Of a DNA stretch of 52,495 bases, positions 17,678-26,612 are shown piece by piece. Within the stretch, counting starts at the first letter, position 1. Each line of letters starts with the position of its first letter. The position numbers and the translations under genes were made by a program. The stretch spans positions 1 through 52,495 of the forward strand of contig JBJLGX010000025.1 of assembly GCA_045564655.1 (NCBI GenBank), given 5' to 3'. The stretch is from UBA826 sp045564655. Its GTDB lineage: Bacteria > Chloroflexota > Dehalococcoidia > Lucifugimonadales > UBA826. The notes beneath the pieces were generated by a model, which saw only the letters and a program-made list of their open reading frames with translations, did not search any database and was not told the DNA's origin.

Positions 17678-18658
17678 ATGTCAATATATTATTTAAAGAT
17701 GGAAATATCTAATAATACAAAATCATGTTTACAATTGACAATCTATATTGATCAATTCATAGACTATTTATCTGTAGAAAGAGCTGCCACTAGTAACACA
17801 ATTAAATCTTATAAAATCGACTTACTTCAATTTACTCGATTTATTTCAAAAGATAAAGCTAGCTGGAAACAAGTATCCACTGATGACATATATATGTTTA
17901 TGAAGCAACCAAATTTTACGTCTATGGAATCATCTACAAAATCTAGAAAGCTAGCTACTATAAGATCTTTTTTTAGTTTTCTTCATAAAGATGAAATAAT
18001 CGATTTTGATCCGGCACAAGATATTAAAACATATAAATCAAAAAATCATTTACCTAAAGTACTCTCAATCACCCAAGCATTAAAATTAATAAAAACTCCT
18101 TTGAGGATTTCAACAACTCCCACTGCATTTAGAGATCAAGCAATGCTTCAACTAACCTATGCGAGTGGGTTACGAGTTTCTGAACTAGTTAACTTAGATA
18201 TTGATGACATTGACCTAACAACTCAAAGAGTCAGATGTTTAGGAAAAGGAAACAAAGAAAGAATAATTCCATTTCACAACCAAGCTAAAATATCTATCTA
18301 CGAATATCTTAACAAGTTCAGGTCTCAATATAAAAATATTAAATCAAATAAGGCATTATTTATAAATATTCGAGGATCACGACTAACAAGACAAAGTTTT
18401 TGGTTAATAATTAAAAAGTATGCTGCAATTAATGAAATGTCTGACGAAATGACTCCTCATACTTTAAGGCACAGCTTCGCTACTCATTTATTATTAGGTG
18501 GCGCCCCTATTAGACATGTCCAAGAATTGCTAGGACATGCTAATATTGCAACAACACAAATTTATACTCATCTGACAAAAGAATTTATTAGAGAAGAATA
18601 CGACCAATCACATCCTAGATCAAAATTAAATAATTTAAATATTATAAAGGAGTCATAG
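17678..18658 (+). CDS. xerD: Tyrosine recombinase XerC/XerD
   Basis: This site-specific recombinase probably resolves chromosome dimers at dif. The 326 residues have an N-terminal core-binding domain (YLSVERAATSNTIKSY) and a complete catalytic domain. The active-site residues are R166 (YASGLRVSEL), K190, H261 and R264 (TPHTLRHSFATHLL), H287 (LLGHANI) and Y296 (TTQIYTHL). An alternative ATG at 17699 would remove seven residues. The location in a housekeeping run, without other mobile genes, argues for Xer rather than a phage or element integrase. XerC and XerD cannot be told apart here. Confidence 0.85.
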   Translation: MSIYYLKMEISNNTKSCLQLTIYIDQFIDYLSVERAATSNTIKSYKIDLLQFTRFISKDKASWKQVSTDDIYMFMKQPNFTSMESSTKSRKLATIRSFFSFLHKDEIIDFDPAQDIKTYKSKNHLPKVLSITQALKLIKTPLRISTTPTAFRDQAMLQLTYASGLRVSELVNLDIDDIDLTTQRVRCLGKGNKERIIPFHNQAKISIYEYLNKFRSQYKNIKSNKALFINIRGSRLTRQSFWLIIKKYAAINEMSDEMTPHTLRHSFATHLLLGGAPIRHVQELLGHANIATTQIYTHLTKEFIREEYDQSHPRSKLNNLNIIKES

Positions 18659-18660
18659 AT

Positions 18661-18972
18661 ATGCCAAGCAAAGGTAAAAATAGAGCCTCAAGGCAGTCAC
18701 AGCTCAGGAATAAACGAAAAAAAAGCTCAACAAAAGTAGTGGATTCTAGACCTCAAGCAAAAGAGTCTCCAATAAAAAATGAACCATCATCAAATTCAGA
18801 GTTTACGAAAACAACTTCTGAAGAAATAGATGTTCTATCTAAAAAGACATCCAGTAGCACAATGTCATCTTTAACATATCCTTACATTAAAGGTGAATTA
18901 CTTAGAATATCTTTTGCATCATTAATAATAATAATAATTTTAATTTCATTTACCTTCATATCATTAGACTAA
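18661..18972 (+). CDS. Basic protein with one C-terminal membrane span
   Basis: I do not recognise this 103-residue protein. The first third is lysine- and arginine-rich (ASRQSQLRNKRKKSS). A low-complexity serine/lysine/glutamate linker follows. The last 25 residues form one hydrophobic span (FASLIIIIILISFTFISL). This predicts a tail-anchored membrane protein with its basic domain in the cytoplasm. It starts two bases after the recombinase stop and is followed by uvrC after 40 bases, so it is probably co-transcribed with both. AAGGAG lies nine bases ahead of the ATG. Confidence 0.65.
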   Translation: MPSKGKNRASRQSQLRNKRKKSSTKVVDSRPQAKESPIKNEPSSNSEFTKTTSEEIDVLSKKTSSSTMSSLTYPYIKGELLRISFASLIIIIILISFTFISLD

Positions 18973-19012
18973 AATTAAATATGAAAGTTTAGCCTTGTCT
19001 ATGAGATTTTAA

Positions 19013-20860
19013 ATGCTAAAAGATAATTTCACAGAAAGATTAAAACAAACACCTAGATCTCCAGGCGTTTACCGCATGTACAACGGATCTGGGAAAATAG
19101 TTTATATAGGAAAAGCCTCTAATCTACAGAATAGGCTTCGTTCGTATTTTAACAGTTCAAAAAACCAAACTCCGAAAATTAAAACTCTATTAAAAGTATT
19201 AGAAAATTTTGACTTTACAGTCACCGAATCCGAGCAAGAAGCTTTAATACTAGAATGTAACCTTATAAAGGAATATCAACCTAGATTTAATTCTCGCCTA
19301 AAAGATGATAAAAGCTATCCTTTTATAAAAATTGATACTTCTGAAGAATTCCCACAAGTATACATAACCCGAAATATTTCATTAACAAATCCTAACGATA
19401 AATATTTTGGACCATATGCAAGTGCAGGAAGTGTCAGGAAAACTTTAGCTCTTCTAAAAAAGTTATTCCCATATAGATCATGTACAAAAGCTATAACAGG
19501 AACTGATGAAAGAGCCTGCTTAGATTACCATATTGGAAGATGCGTAGGTCCATGTATAGGCGCTACCAGTAAAGTTCAATATAACGAGATAATAAATCAA
19601 GTAATAATGTTCTTAGAAGGAGACACAAGCAAAATAGTAAAATCATTAAAAACTAAAATGCTATCTTCTGCAGAAAATCTAGAATTTGAAAAAGCATCCC
19701 ATTTAAGAGATCAAATAAAAGCTATAGAAAAAGTCCATGAAGGCCAAAAAGTTTTAAAAATAAATTCATCTAATTTCGATACAATAGCGTTCTCGCAATC
19801 ACAAGGCGAGGCATGGGTAGAAGTTTTTTTTATTCGACAAGGCAAATTAATAGGTAGAGATAATTACTTAATGAGTGTAGGAGAAGAAGATGATGAATCT
19901 TCTATCCAAACAGCGTTTATAAAACAATTTTATAAAGTGACTCCCTATGTGCCTCCATTAATATTAACTCAGTATGATGTAACAGAAGAAGATAAAGATA
20001 TCCTGCTTAGATTTTTAAGCGATAAGCGTCATAGTAAAGTAAGTATTCATACTCCAAAACGTGGTGAACGTAAAAACCTTATCAAAATGGTAGAAGAAAA
20101 TGCATCAAAAGGTATGGATCAACTAAAAATATCTAGATTCGTAGAAAGCGATAATAATGAATCTGCATTAATACAAATCCAAGAAGCCTTAAATCTTCCA
20201 GAAAAACCTACTCGGATTGAATGCTATGACATATCAAATATTCAAGGTACAAATGCTGTAGGAAGTATGATTGTATTTGAAAACGCAAGCCCTAAAACAT
20301 CTGACTACAGACGTTTTAAAATAAAATCTGTTAAAGGAATTGATGACTACTCCATGATGCAAGAAATGCTATTAAGAAGATTCAAAAAAATATCAGAGCT
20401 TGGTAATGAATCTATAAAAGGAGATTCTTGGGTGCAGAAACCTGATCTTGTATTAATAGATGGAGGTAAAGGTCATTTAAGTGCTGCACTACAAATCTTT
20501 TTAAATCTAGGAATAACAAACATATCAATAGCGAGTATTGCAAAATCCAAAGAGGAAATTTTTGTACCACAAACACCTGAACCTATTTTACTCCCTAGAA
20601 ACTCTCAAGGATTATTCTTATTACAACGAGCACGAGACGAAGCTCATAGATTTGCAATAACTTACCATAAAGCTCGTAGATCTAAGTCTGCAACATATTC
20701 TTCTCTTGATATAATCCCTGGCATAGGACCCAAAAAAAAACGTCAACTTATCCACAAATTTGGGTCAGTAAAAATCATTAAAGAAGCTTCAATTAGCGAC
20801 ATAGCTTCAACTCCAGGAATGACATTAAAATTAGCTCATATTATAAAAGAATATTTATAA
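19013..20860 (+). CDS. uvrC: Excinuclease ABC subunit C
   Basis: UvrC makes both incisions in nucleotide excision repair. The 615 residues show the GIY-YIG endonuclease domain at the start (GVYRMYNGSGKIVYIGKAS) and CLDYHIGRCVGPC near 170. The UVR domain is near 210-240 (LEFEKASHLRDQIKAIEK). The RNase H-like domain is near 400-545 (IECYDISNIQGTNAVGSMIVF, LVLIDGGKGHL, RDEAHRFAI). A C-terminal helix-hairpin-helix pair follows (IPGIGPKKKRQLIHKFGS). The length is normal. It ends two bases from a convergent PIN-domain gene. Confidence 0.96.
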   Translation: MLKDNFTERLKQTPRSPGVYRMYNGSGKIVYIGKASNLQNRLRSYFNSSKNQTPKIKTLLKVLENFDFTVTESEQEALILECNLIKEYQPRFNSRLKDDKSYPFIKIDTSEEFPQVYITRNISLTNPNDKYFGPYASAGSVRKTLALLKKLFPYRSCTKAITGTDERACLDYHIGRCVGPCIGATSKVQYNEIINQVIMFLEGDTSKIVKSLKTKMLSSAENLEFEKASHLRDQIKAIEKVHEGQKVLKINSSNFDTIAFSQSQGEAWVEVFFIRQGKLIGRDNYLMSVGEEDDESSIQTAFIKQFYKVTPYVPPLILTQYDVTEEDKDILLRFLSDKRHSKVSIHTPKRGERKNLIKMVEENASKGMDQLKISRFVESDNNESALIQIQEALNLPEKPTRIECYDISNIQGTNAVGSMIVFENASPKTSDYRRFKIKSVKGIDDYSMMQEMLLRRFKKISELGNESIKGDSWVQKPDLVLIDGGKGHLSAALQIFLNLGITNISIASIAKSKEEIFVPQTPEPILLPRNSQGLFLLQRARDEAHRFAITYHKARRSKSATYSSLDIIPGIGPKKKRQLIHKFGSVKIIKEASISDIASTPGMTLKLAHIIKEYL

Positions 20861-20862
20861 AT

Positions 20863-21318
20863 CTATAGTGATAGATCTCCTAATATAAGCCATTCCGAAT
20901 CAATGTTTTCTAGCGAATTATTTCTAACACTAATAACCGGACAGTTGATCAACTCTGAGACGGCACACGATACAGCATCTTCGGTTAAATTTTGATCTGA
21001 AGTTGACATGTTAAATAAATCAACTTGACCATACATGTTAGAGCTTCGGGATGCTGATCTAAATATATATCCAGTTTTCATTGCTATCTGAGTATCTAAG
21101 TTAATAGTATTTATAAATTTTAATAAACTTAAAAACCCAATCTCAGCCTTTCTGTCAAAAGAATCTGATCTGGACAAAACAAACAAAGAATATGCTGAAA
21201 CAGATATTGAAACTCTACCATCAATAGCATCATGCATAAGCTTCTTTGCATTTTCATCACCATCTTTATAAGAAAGTAATATTGATGAATCAATTATAAG
21301 CTTATCTATTTCCGTCAT
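20863..21318 (-). CDS. PIN-domain-like protein, possible VapC-type toxin
   Basis: The 151 residues resemble a PIN domain. It begins with LIIDSSILLSY (D10, the first acidic residue). DAVSCAVSELINCPVISVRN comes near residue 114, where D114 and N133 fit the later positions. The second conserved acid expected around residue 47 (usually in a TLAEL-like strand) is not apparent: the matching stretch reads SAYSLFVLS. RNase activity is therefore doubtful. It overlaps the upstream ribbon-helix-helix gene by four bases (ATGA), the usual layout of antitoxin then toxin. The fold call is moderate and the toxin role is inference. Confidence 0.5.
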   Translation of the reverse strand: MTEIDKLIIDSSILLSYKDGDENAKKLMHDAIDGRVSISVSAYSLFVLSRSDSFDRKAEIGFLSLLKFINTINLDTQIAMKTGYIFRSASRSSNMYGQVDLFNMSTSDQNLTEDAVSCAVSELINCPVISVRNNSLENIDSEWLILGDLSL

Positions 21319-21611
21319 TCAAAAGCCTCTCTCGCTATTCTTCGAGCATCTTCCTCAGAAACATCAACAGGTGACCCTAAAGGTTCACTTACCTGAATAC
21401 TAATATTAGTATCACCCCATACAGAGTCTTTCGATTCATCCATATCATCTTCTTGGTTGGATATATCTAAATATAAAGATAGCGATTCTTCTAAAATATC
21501 TCTCATCGATAATCTTCGTTCAGCTGCTTTAGATTTAGCTTTGATATAAATATCTTCTCTAATATTTGCAAATATCTGCCTTGTTGGGCCTTCATTTTTA
21601 CGTCTAGGCAT
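21315..21611 (-). CDS. Ribbon-helix-helix protein, possible antitoxin
   Basis: The 98-residue product starts at an ATG preceded by AAGGGGA. It has an N-terminal ribbon-helix-helix-like section (TRQIFANIREDIYIKAKSKA then ERRLSMRDILEESLSLYL). An acidic, probably flexible C-terminal half follows (DDMDESKDSVWGD and SEEDARRIAREAFE). DNA-binding N terminus plus acidic tail is typical of VapB/CopG-type antitoxins. The reading frame stays open to 21752, but the added 47 residues run through the promoter region. They have no ribosome site of their own, so I prefer 21611. It is translated ahead of the PIN-like gene with a four-base overlap. Confidence 0.55.
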   Translation of the reverse strand: MPRRKNEGPTRQIFANIREDIYIKAKSKAAERRLSMRDILEESLSLYLDISNQEDDMDESKDSVWGDTNISIQVSEPLGSPVDVSEEDARRIAREAFE

Positions 21612-21728
21612 AAATCCCCTTATATTAAATAGTTTTATATATGTATATGTATATCGCACGAACTCTACCACATACATTAAAATATTGCATATGATAACGT
21701 ATGTAAAACCAACCATAAGGAATATAAA
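21612..21728. promoter_or_regulatory. Divergent control region of the RHH/PIN pair and glycerate kinase
   Basis: This 117-base region contains alternating TATATGTATATGTATAT near 21636-21654. It also has an inverted repeat CATAC...GTATG, seen as CATACATTAAAATATTG then CGTATG near 21672-21704. Such symmetric AT-rich sites are typical operators for ribbon-helix-helix proteins. No footprint is known; the operator role is inference. Confidence 0.3.
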
Positions 21729-22883
21729 ATGAAAGTAGTTGTAGCTCCACAAGCATATAAAGGCAGTTTAACCGCTATAAAAGTCGCTCAAGCAATGTCT
21801 GAAGGAGTTTCAAATATATTTCCCAATGCTGAAATTGAACTATGTCCAGTAGCTGATGGAGGTGATGGTACATTAGAAACTCTTGTAGATATTTCTGGCG
21901 GTAAAATTCATAAATGTTCTGTCGTTAATCCTATTGGAAATATAATAGATGCCGAATGGGGTGCAATGGGTGATGGTTCAACTGCTGTTATTGAAATGGC
22001 ACGATCTTCAGGTTTAGCTTTACTGGATTTAAGCGAACGTAACCCACTAAATGCGTCATCTTATGGTCTAGGTGAATTAATTATTGATGCTCTTAACAAA
22101 GGTTTTCGAAATTTCATAGTAGGCATAGGAGGAAGTGCAACGAATGATGCTGGTGGAGGAATGGCACAAGCAATAGGTGTAACGTTACTAGATAGAAATA
22201 ATATTCCAATTGAACAAGGCGGAGTTAACTTAATAAATCTTGATAAAATCGACATGTCTAATATAGACAAACGAATTTCAGAGTCAAATTTTCAAGTAGC
22301 TTGTGATGTTACGAATCCTTTAACAGGTCCTGAAGGTGCCTCAGAAGTATACGGACCTCAAAAAGGGGCCACTCGCAAAATGATAAACACATTAGATAAA
22401 GCTTTAGATAATTTTGGGAGTGTCGTAGTTAAATCTATAAATAAAAATGTTGCCGACATACCTGGATCAGGTGCCGCCGGTGGTTTAGGTGCGGGGATGA
22501 TTGCTTTTACAAATGCTACATTAAAACCAGGAATAGACATAATATTAGATGCTGTTAATTTAAATGCCAAAATTAAAACTGCTGACCTTGTAATTACAGG
22601 AGAGGGTGGGATGGACTTTCAAACTGTTTATGATAAAGCTCCGATTGGAGTAGCAAAGATGGCAAAACAATACGGAATCCCTACAATAGGAATATCAGGA
22701 ATGCTTGGTAAAGATTACCAAATCGTTCATCAACACGGAATCGATGCTGCGGTATCCATTGTAACCGGCCCTATGAGTTTGTCTGAAGCAACTGAAAAAT
22801 CATATAAACTTGTATCAGATTCTGTTGAAGAATGTCTACGTTTAATAAATGTAGGAATCAATATGAAAAATACTACTAAATAA
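21729..22883 (+). CDS. Glycerate kinase (GarK/GlxK family)
   Basis: This enzyme phosphorylates D-glycerate, usually at carbon 2 in this family, using ATP. The 384 residues have APQAYKGSLTAIKVAQAM at the start and CPVADGGDGTLETLV near 39. IEMARSSGLALL, GIGGSATNDAGGGMAQA near 136, and GLGAGMIAF follow, and the C-terminal section has VITGEGGMD. An AAGGA site precedes the ATG. Four bases separate it from a hydroxyacid dehydrogenase gene. The pair may feed glycolate, glycerate or related hydroxy acids into glycolysis; that pathway link is inference. Confidence 0.9.
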   Translation: MKVVVAPQAYKGSLTAIKVAQAMSEGVSNIFPNAEIELCPVADGGDGTLETLVDISGGKIHKCSVVNPIGNIIDAEWGAMGDGSTAVIEMARSSGLALLDLSERNPLNASSYGLGELIIDALNKGFRNFIVGIGGSATNDAGGGMAQAIGVTLLDRNNIPIEQGGVNLINLDKIDMSNIDKRISESNFQVACDVTNPLTGPEGASEVYGPQKGATRKMINTLDKALDNFGSVVVKSINKNVADIPGSGAAGGLGAGMIAFTNATLKPGIDIILDAVNLNAKIKTADLVITGEGGMDFQTVYDKAPIGVAKMAKQYGIPTIGISGMLGKDYQIVHQHGIDAAVSIVTGPMSLSEATEKSYKLVSDSVEECLRLINVGINMKNTTK

Positions 22884-22887
22884 AAAT

Positions 22888-24033
22888 ATGCGGTTACAAG
22901 ATTGCTACAATACAAATGACTTCAAAAAACTCGCAAAGAGCAAGTTACCTTCGCCTATTTTTCATTATATTGATGGGGGGGCTGACGATGAAATAACGTT
23001 GTCCCAAAATCGCAAATCATACGAGAACTGTGATCTTGTACCAAACATATTAAGAGGTGTCGAACAAGTTGATTTATCTACTACTGTAATGGGTCAAAAG
23101 TTGAAAATGCCTTTATTCTGTTCACCTACCGCATCGCAACGATTATTCCATCATCAAGGAGAAAAAGCTGTCGCAAAAGCTGCAGAAAAATTTGGGACTA
23201 TGTTTTCTATTTCATCATTGGCTACAGTAGATTTGGATTCAGTAAGTTCAATCCAAACTCCAAAAATGTTTCAAGTTTATTACCACAAAGACAAAGGTTT
23301 GACAGAAAGTATGTTGGAAAAATGTCATGATTCTGATTTCAATGTCCTAGCGCTAACTGTCGATACAGTAGCATTAGGTAATAGAGAACGCGATCTGCGA
23401 ACTGGGTTCACCATGCCACTCAAACTATCCCCATCTAGCATACTAAGTTTTATTACACATCCATCTTGGGGTATAAATTATTTTCTTCGTTCAAAATTTG
23501 AATTGCCGATTCTTAAAAACCATATTAAGGAAGCCAATTTCGCAATAGCATTGTCTGATTATTTCTCAAAAATGATTGATGTTTCCATAGATTGGAAAGA
23601 TGCTGAGTACCTTAGGAAAAAATGGGGTAAAGAATTTTGCATAAAAGGAATAATGAGTGTTGAAGATGCTAAAAAGGCAGTTTCAATAGGAGCTACCGGA
23701 ATAATAGTATCAAATCATGGCGGTCGTCAACTTGATGGGAGTCGAGCTCCTTTTGATCAACTATCTGAAATTGTAGATGCTGTTGGAGATAAGATAGATG
23801 TTATTTGTGAAGGGGGCATTTCTAGAGGAACCCATGTATTAAAAGCTTTAAGTTTAGGAGCTAAGGCTTGCAGTGGAGCTCGTATGTATTTATATGCTTT
23901 AGCTGCAGGAGGTCAAAGTGGAGTCGAGCGAGCTTTAGGAAATTTAAAATCTGAGATGATAAGAGATATGCATCTTATGGGATGTAAAAATATAGATGAG
24001 CTTTCTAGAAAAAACGTTCGATTCCGAAACTAA
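22888..24033 (+). CDS. FMN-dependent alpha-hydroxy-acid dehydrogenase (lactate/glycolate type)
   Basis: This TIM-barrel flavoenzyme oxidises an L-2-hydroxy acid such as lactate or glycolate to the 2-oxo acid. The 381 residues carry the family residues: FHYIDGGADDE near 25, SPTASQRLFH near 79, K253 (CIKGIMS), and the catalytic H277 with R280 in SNHGGRQLDG. The FMN phosphate site is in EGGISRGTHVLKALSLGAKACS. The family cannot be split into lactate, glycolate or mandelate enzymes from this alone. It is placed four bases after the glycerate kinase gene. The stop is one base from a convergent membrane gene. Confidence 0.88.
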   Translation: MRLQDCYNTNDFKKLAKSKLPSPIFHYIDGGADDEITLSQNRKSYENCDLVPNILRGVEQVDLSTTVMGQKLKMPLFCSPTASQRLFHHQGEKAVAKAAEKFGTMFSISSLATVDLDSVSSIQTPKMFQVYYHKDKGLTESMLEKCHDSDFNVLALTVDTVALGNRERDLRTGFTMPLKLSPSSILSFITHPSWGINYFLRSKFELPILKNHIKEANFAIALSDYFSKMIDVSIDWKDAEYLRKKWGKEFCIKGIMSVEDAKKAVSIGATGIIVSNHGGRQLDGSRAPFDQLSEIVDAVGDKIDVICEGGISRGTHVLKALSLGAKACSGARMYLYALAAGGQSGVERALGNLKSEMIRDMHLMGCKNIDELSRKNVRFRN

Positions 24034-24034
24034 T

Positions 24035-24280
24035 TCAAAAAACTAATCCTTTAACCATAAATCCCAGAATCCAAGCTATGATTAAAATAGGTCCACCTGC
24101 AAAAAGAAAGCCTTCAGTTTTTTCTTCAGCAGGACCAACTAATTTCATACAAAACAAAAAGCCAATAAGAAATACTGTCAGCAATATAACTGAAACGTTA
24201 CTCGCACCCAAGAAGGCTCCAATAATAAACCCAAAAAAGCCCCAAACAAAAGGAAATCGTAAAACTGTCAAAATATTCAT
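24035..24280 (-). CDS. Small integral membrane protein, three spans
   Basis: The 81 residues are mostly hydrophobic: a first span around FVWGFFGFIIGAFLGA, a second around VSVILLTVFLIGFLFCM, and a third around GGPILIIAWILGFMV. A short charged loop (PAEEKTEG) lies before the third. No known family is evident. It starts six bases after the DUF1501 gene on the same strand and is probably co-transcribed with it. The strand choice is supported by the clear membrane pattern; the opposite strand reads as a mirror of this gene. Confidence 0.6.
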   Translation of the reverse strand: MNILTVLRFPFVWGFFGFIIGAFLGASNVSVILLTVFLIGFLFCMKLVGPAEEKTEGFLFAGGPILIIAWILGFMVKGLVF

Positions 24281-24286
24281 TTTTAC

Positions 24287-25414
24287 TTAATTTATAAAGT
24301 TGAATTGTTCAAATGTACCATTCACAATTGGCACTGAATCTAATGAAAACCATTTTTCTATTATAGTGGCATATGTAGATCTAAAATCATTATTATAATG
24401 AAGGTCTCCTTCAAGTTGATCAGCCTCTTTCAAAGAAGGGTATTCCCCATACAAACCACCCTTAACGTCTCCACCTATTACAAAGGCGATTCCTCCAGAT
24501 CCATGATCAGTACCAGAACCATTATCTTTTATTCTTCTTCCAAATTCTGAGAAAACTAATATGACTGCCTCATCTTCACGCCCATGCTCCCTAAGATCAT
24601 CATAAAAGTCTCCTATTGCACTTGAAACTTCACTCCACAACTTCGAATGTGTTACCAATTCCCCTGAATGCGTATCAAAACTTCCGTGTTGAGTATAAAA
24701 TACTTTTGTTCCTAAATCTGCTAAGAAAACCTGAGCCATACTTTTCATGTTTTGCGCTAAAGGGTTTGCTGCATACTCAATTGTTGAGGAATATTTTGCG
24801 GGTGCTGTTCTTAATATATCAGCTCCCTTAAGAGCATCTGAACCTGTCTGTCCAAGAAAATCCATTACGGGATCTTTACCTTGCACTGCTCCATACATAT
24901 GAGAAAATGCTCTTAACGCTAATTCCCGTGTAGATTGATCAGCTATATCTGTAAACAATCCATAATTTTCTAGATTTCCTACAGAAGCTACAGGAACTCC
25001 ACGTACTGCTAAAGCTCTAGGTAAACCTCTTCCAAAATTAACACCTGTTAAAACATTCTCTGAGTTAGGATCTAAGTCTCTTATAACTCGTCCCAACCAT
25101 CCTTCTGTTCCAATCTCATCAGGTAATGCTGTATGCCATATATCCATAGATCTAAAGTGCGACCTATTAGGAGTTGGGTAACCTATACCATTGATAACAG
25201 CAACTTTCCCTTCATCGTAAAGCCTCTTAATAGATGGCATATCAGGATTAAAACCATATTGATTATCTATAGGCAAAACATTTTCTTGATCTATATGAAT
25301 AGTATTTCTAAAATCATAATATTCATCATTTCCATAAGGAACTAAAGTGTTAAGGTAATCATTTCCTCCACTTAATTGAACAACAAATATGGCTTTTTCT
25401 TTAGATGCAACCAT
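24287..25414 (-). CDS. DUF1501 family protein
   Basis: The 375 residues match DUF1501, an alkaline-phosphatase/sulfatase-superfamily-like group that is common in marine bacteria and biochemically little known. Visible landmarks are FVVQLSGGNDYLNTLVPY near residue 11, NGIGYPTPNRSHFRSMDIWH near 76, GWLGRVI, VFYTQHGSFDTHSGEL near 235, and VLVFSEFGRRIKDNGSGTDHGSGG near 285. Most members begin with a Tat signal peptide. This one starts MVASKEKAIFVV with no twin arginine, so either it stays in the cytoplasm or the leader is lost. It diverges from the gene pair that includes the selenoprotein. Confidence 0.85.
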   Translation of the reverse strand: MVASKEKAIFVVQLSGGNDYLNTLVPYGNDEYYDFRNTIHIDQENVLPIDNQYGFNPDMPSIKRLYDEGKVAVINGIGYPTPNRSHFRSMDIWHTALPDEIGTEGWLGRVIRDLDPNSENVLTGVNFGRGLPRALAVRGVPVASVGNLENYGLFTDIADQSTRELALRAFSHMYGAVQGKDPVMDFLGQTGSDALKGADILRTAPAKYSSTIEYAANPLAQNMKSMAQVFLADLGTKVFYTQHGSFDTHSGELVTHSKLWSEVSSAIGDFYDDLREHGREDEAVILVFSEFGRRIKDNGSGTDHGSGGIAFVIGGDVKGGLYGEYPSLKEADQLEGDLHYNNDFRSTYATIIEKWFSLDSVPIVNGTFEQFNFIN

Positions 25415-25554
25415 TTTAAAAGCTCCTTCTAATATCTAATTAATCTTACCTAAATGACAAGAATGAAGATTGCTGTATAGTATACATAAAATCTATTTAT
25501 TGTTCCAATAAATCTACTAAAACTCTATACAAAATAATTGCAACTAGGAGCACT

Positions 25555-26580
25555 ATGACGACATTATCATCAAATTCATTCGATTTTGAATCTGAGTCAG
25601 AGGCAATAGAGTTTTTCATAGATCATGGTTGGACAGACGGATTACCAATAATTCCTCCCACTTTAGATAGAGTAAATAAATTTTTAAATACTGTCCCCTA
25701 CAGCCCTTCTGAAGTAATTGGAAATGAACCTGTCAAAAATAGGGATATAAGTGTTGAAAAAATTGCTATTAATTCAGTGATGGCTGGATGTTTACCTGAA
25801 TATTTTCCTGTGATACTTAAAACTGTAGAGTCAATTTTAGAACCTGACTTTGATCTACACGCTATAACATCTAGCACAATGGGAGCAGGAATATTAACCG
25901 TTGTTACAGGGCCAATTGCTTCTCAAATAAAATTACATGGTGGAACCAGTGTATTTGGGCCTGGACATAGAGCAAATGCTACTATAGGAAGAGCAGTAAG
26001 ACTATCTGTCATAAACACAACTGGTTCAAACTCAAGTCAAATAGATAAGGCAACTTTAGGGCATGCAGGTAAATATACATGGTGTATAACTGAAAACCCT
26101 AACTCCCCATTGTCAAGCCTACATGAAGACAGAGGATTTAAGCCTACTGATAGTACTACAAGCGTATTTGCAGGATTATCTCCGATACAAGTATCAAATC
26201 ACCATTCGCAAGAACCAGAAAAAATTCTGAGGAGCTTCAGAGACGCTTTATTTACAATTGGGCCCAATCAAGGTGAAATCATAATAATTTTATGCCCTGA
26301 ACATGCCGGTCATATAAGTAATTCAGGATGGGATAAAACTCAAATTAAAGATTATTTGTATGAAATATCCATTAGATCGAATGATGATTGGAATCAAGGT
26401 TCATATGCTCCTTCTGCTTCACAGGGTGGAGTAGCCAATGACACAAATTTAACTAATGTTGCCCTTGGACCAGATACATTTACGATAATGGTAGCAGGCG
26501 GAAATGCCGGAGCATTTTCTTCTGTTATTCCATTATGGGGTGGTGGGAGTCGTTCCCAATCTATAACTAAAGTTATATAA
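25555..26580 (+). CDS. Conserved protein preceding the UGSC selenoprotein
   Basis: I recognise no characterised function. The 341-residue protein has a striking N-terminal WTDGLPIIPPTLDRV (residues 26-40), a GNEPVKNRDISVEKIAINSVMAGC stretch, and a glycine-rich segment (VTGPIASQIKLHGG, then FGPGHRANATIGRAVRL). It ends in VAGGNAGAFSSVIPLWGGG. There is no signal peptide or membrane span. AGGAG precedes the ATG by four bases. The UGSC selenoprotein gene follows after 32 bases with its own strong ribosome site, so the two are almost certainly co-transcribed and may form one enzyme. The partnership is inferred from gene order. Confidence 0.75.
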   Translation: MTTLSSNSFDFESESEAIEFFIDHGWTDGLPIIPPTLDRVNKFLNTVPYSPSEVIGNEPVKNRDISVEKIAINSVMAGCLPEYFPVILKTVESILEPDFDLHAITSSTMGAGILTVVTGPIASQIKLHGGTSVFGPGHRANATIGRAVRLSVINTTGSNSSQIDKATLGHAGKYTWCITENPNSPLSSLHEDRGFKPTDSTTSVFAGLSPIQVSNHHSQEPEKILRSFRDALFTIGPNQGEIIIILCPEHAGHISNSGWDKTQIKDYLYEISIRSNDDWNQGSYAPSASQGGVANDTNLTNVALGPDTFTIMVAGGNAGAFSSVIPLWGGGSRSQSITKVI

Positions 26581-26612
26581 TCAAAAAATATTCTAATCTC
26601 TAGGAGGATGAT

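Noticed and set aside
17678..18658. Tyrosine recombinase as the integrase of a mobile element
   Set aside because: It sits in a housekeeping run with uvrC, with no attachment repeats, phage genes or tRNA next to it. The Xer role is more likely.
24078..24290. Plus-strand 70-residue frame opposite the small membrane gene
   Set aside because: Its residues mirror the three-span membrane gene on the minus strand. It has no ribosome site and a lysine/proline-rich composition typical of an antisense shadow.
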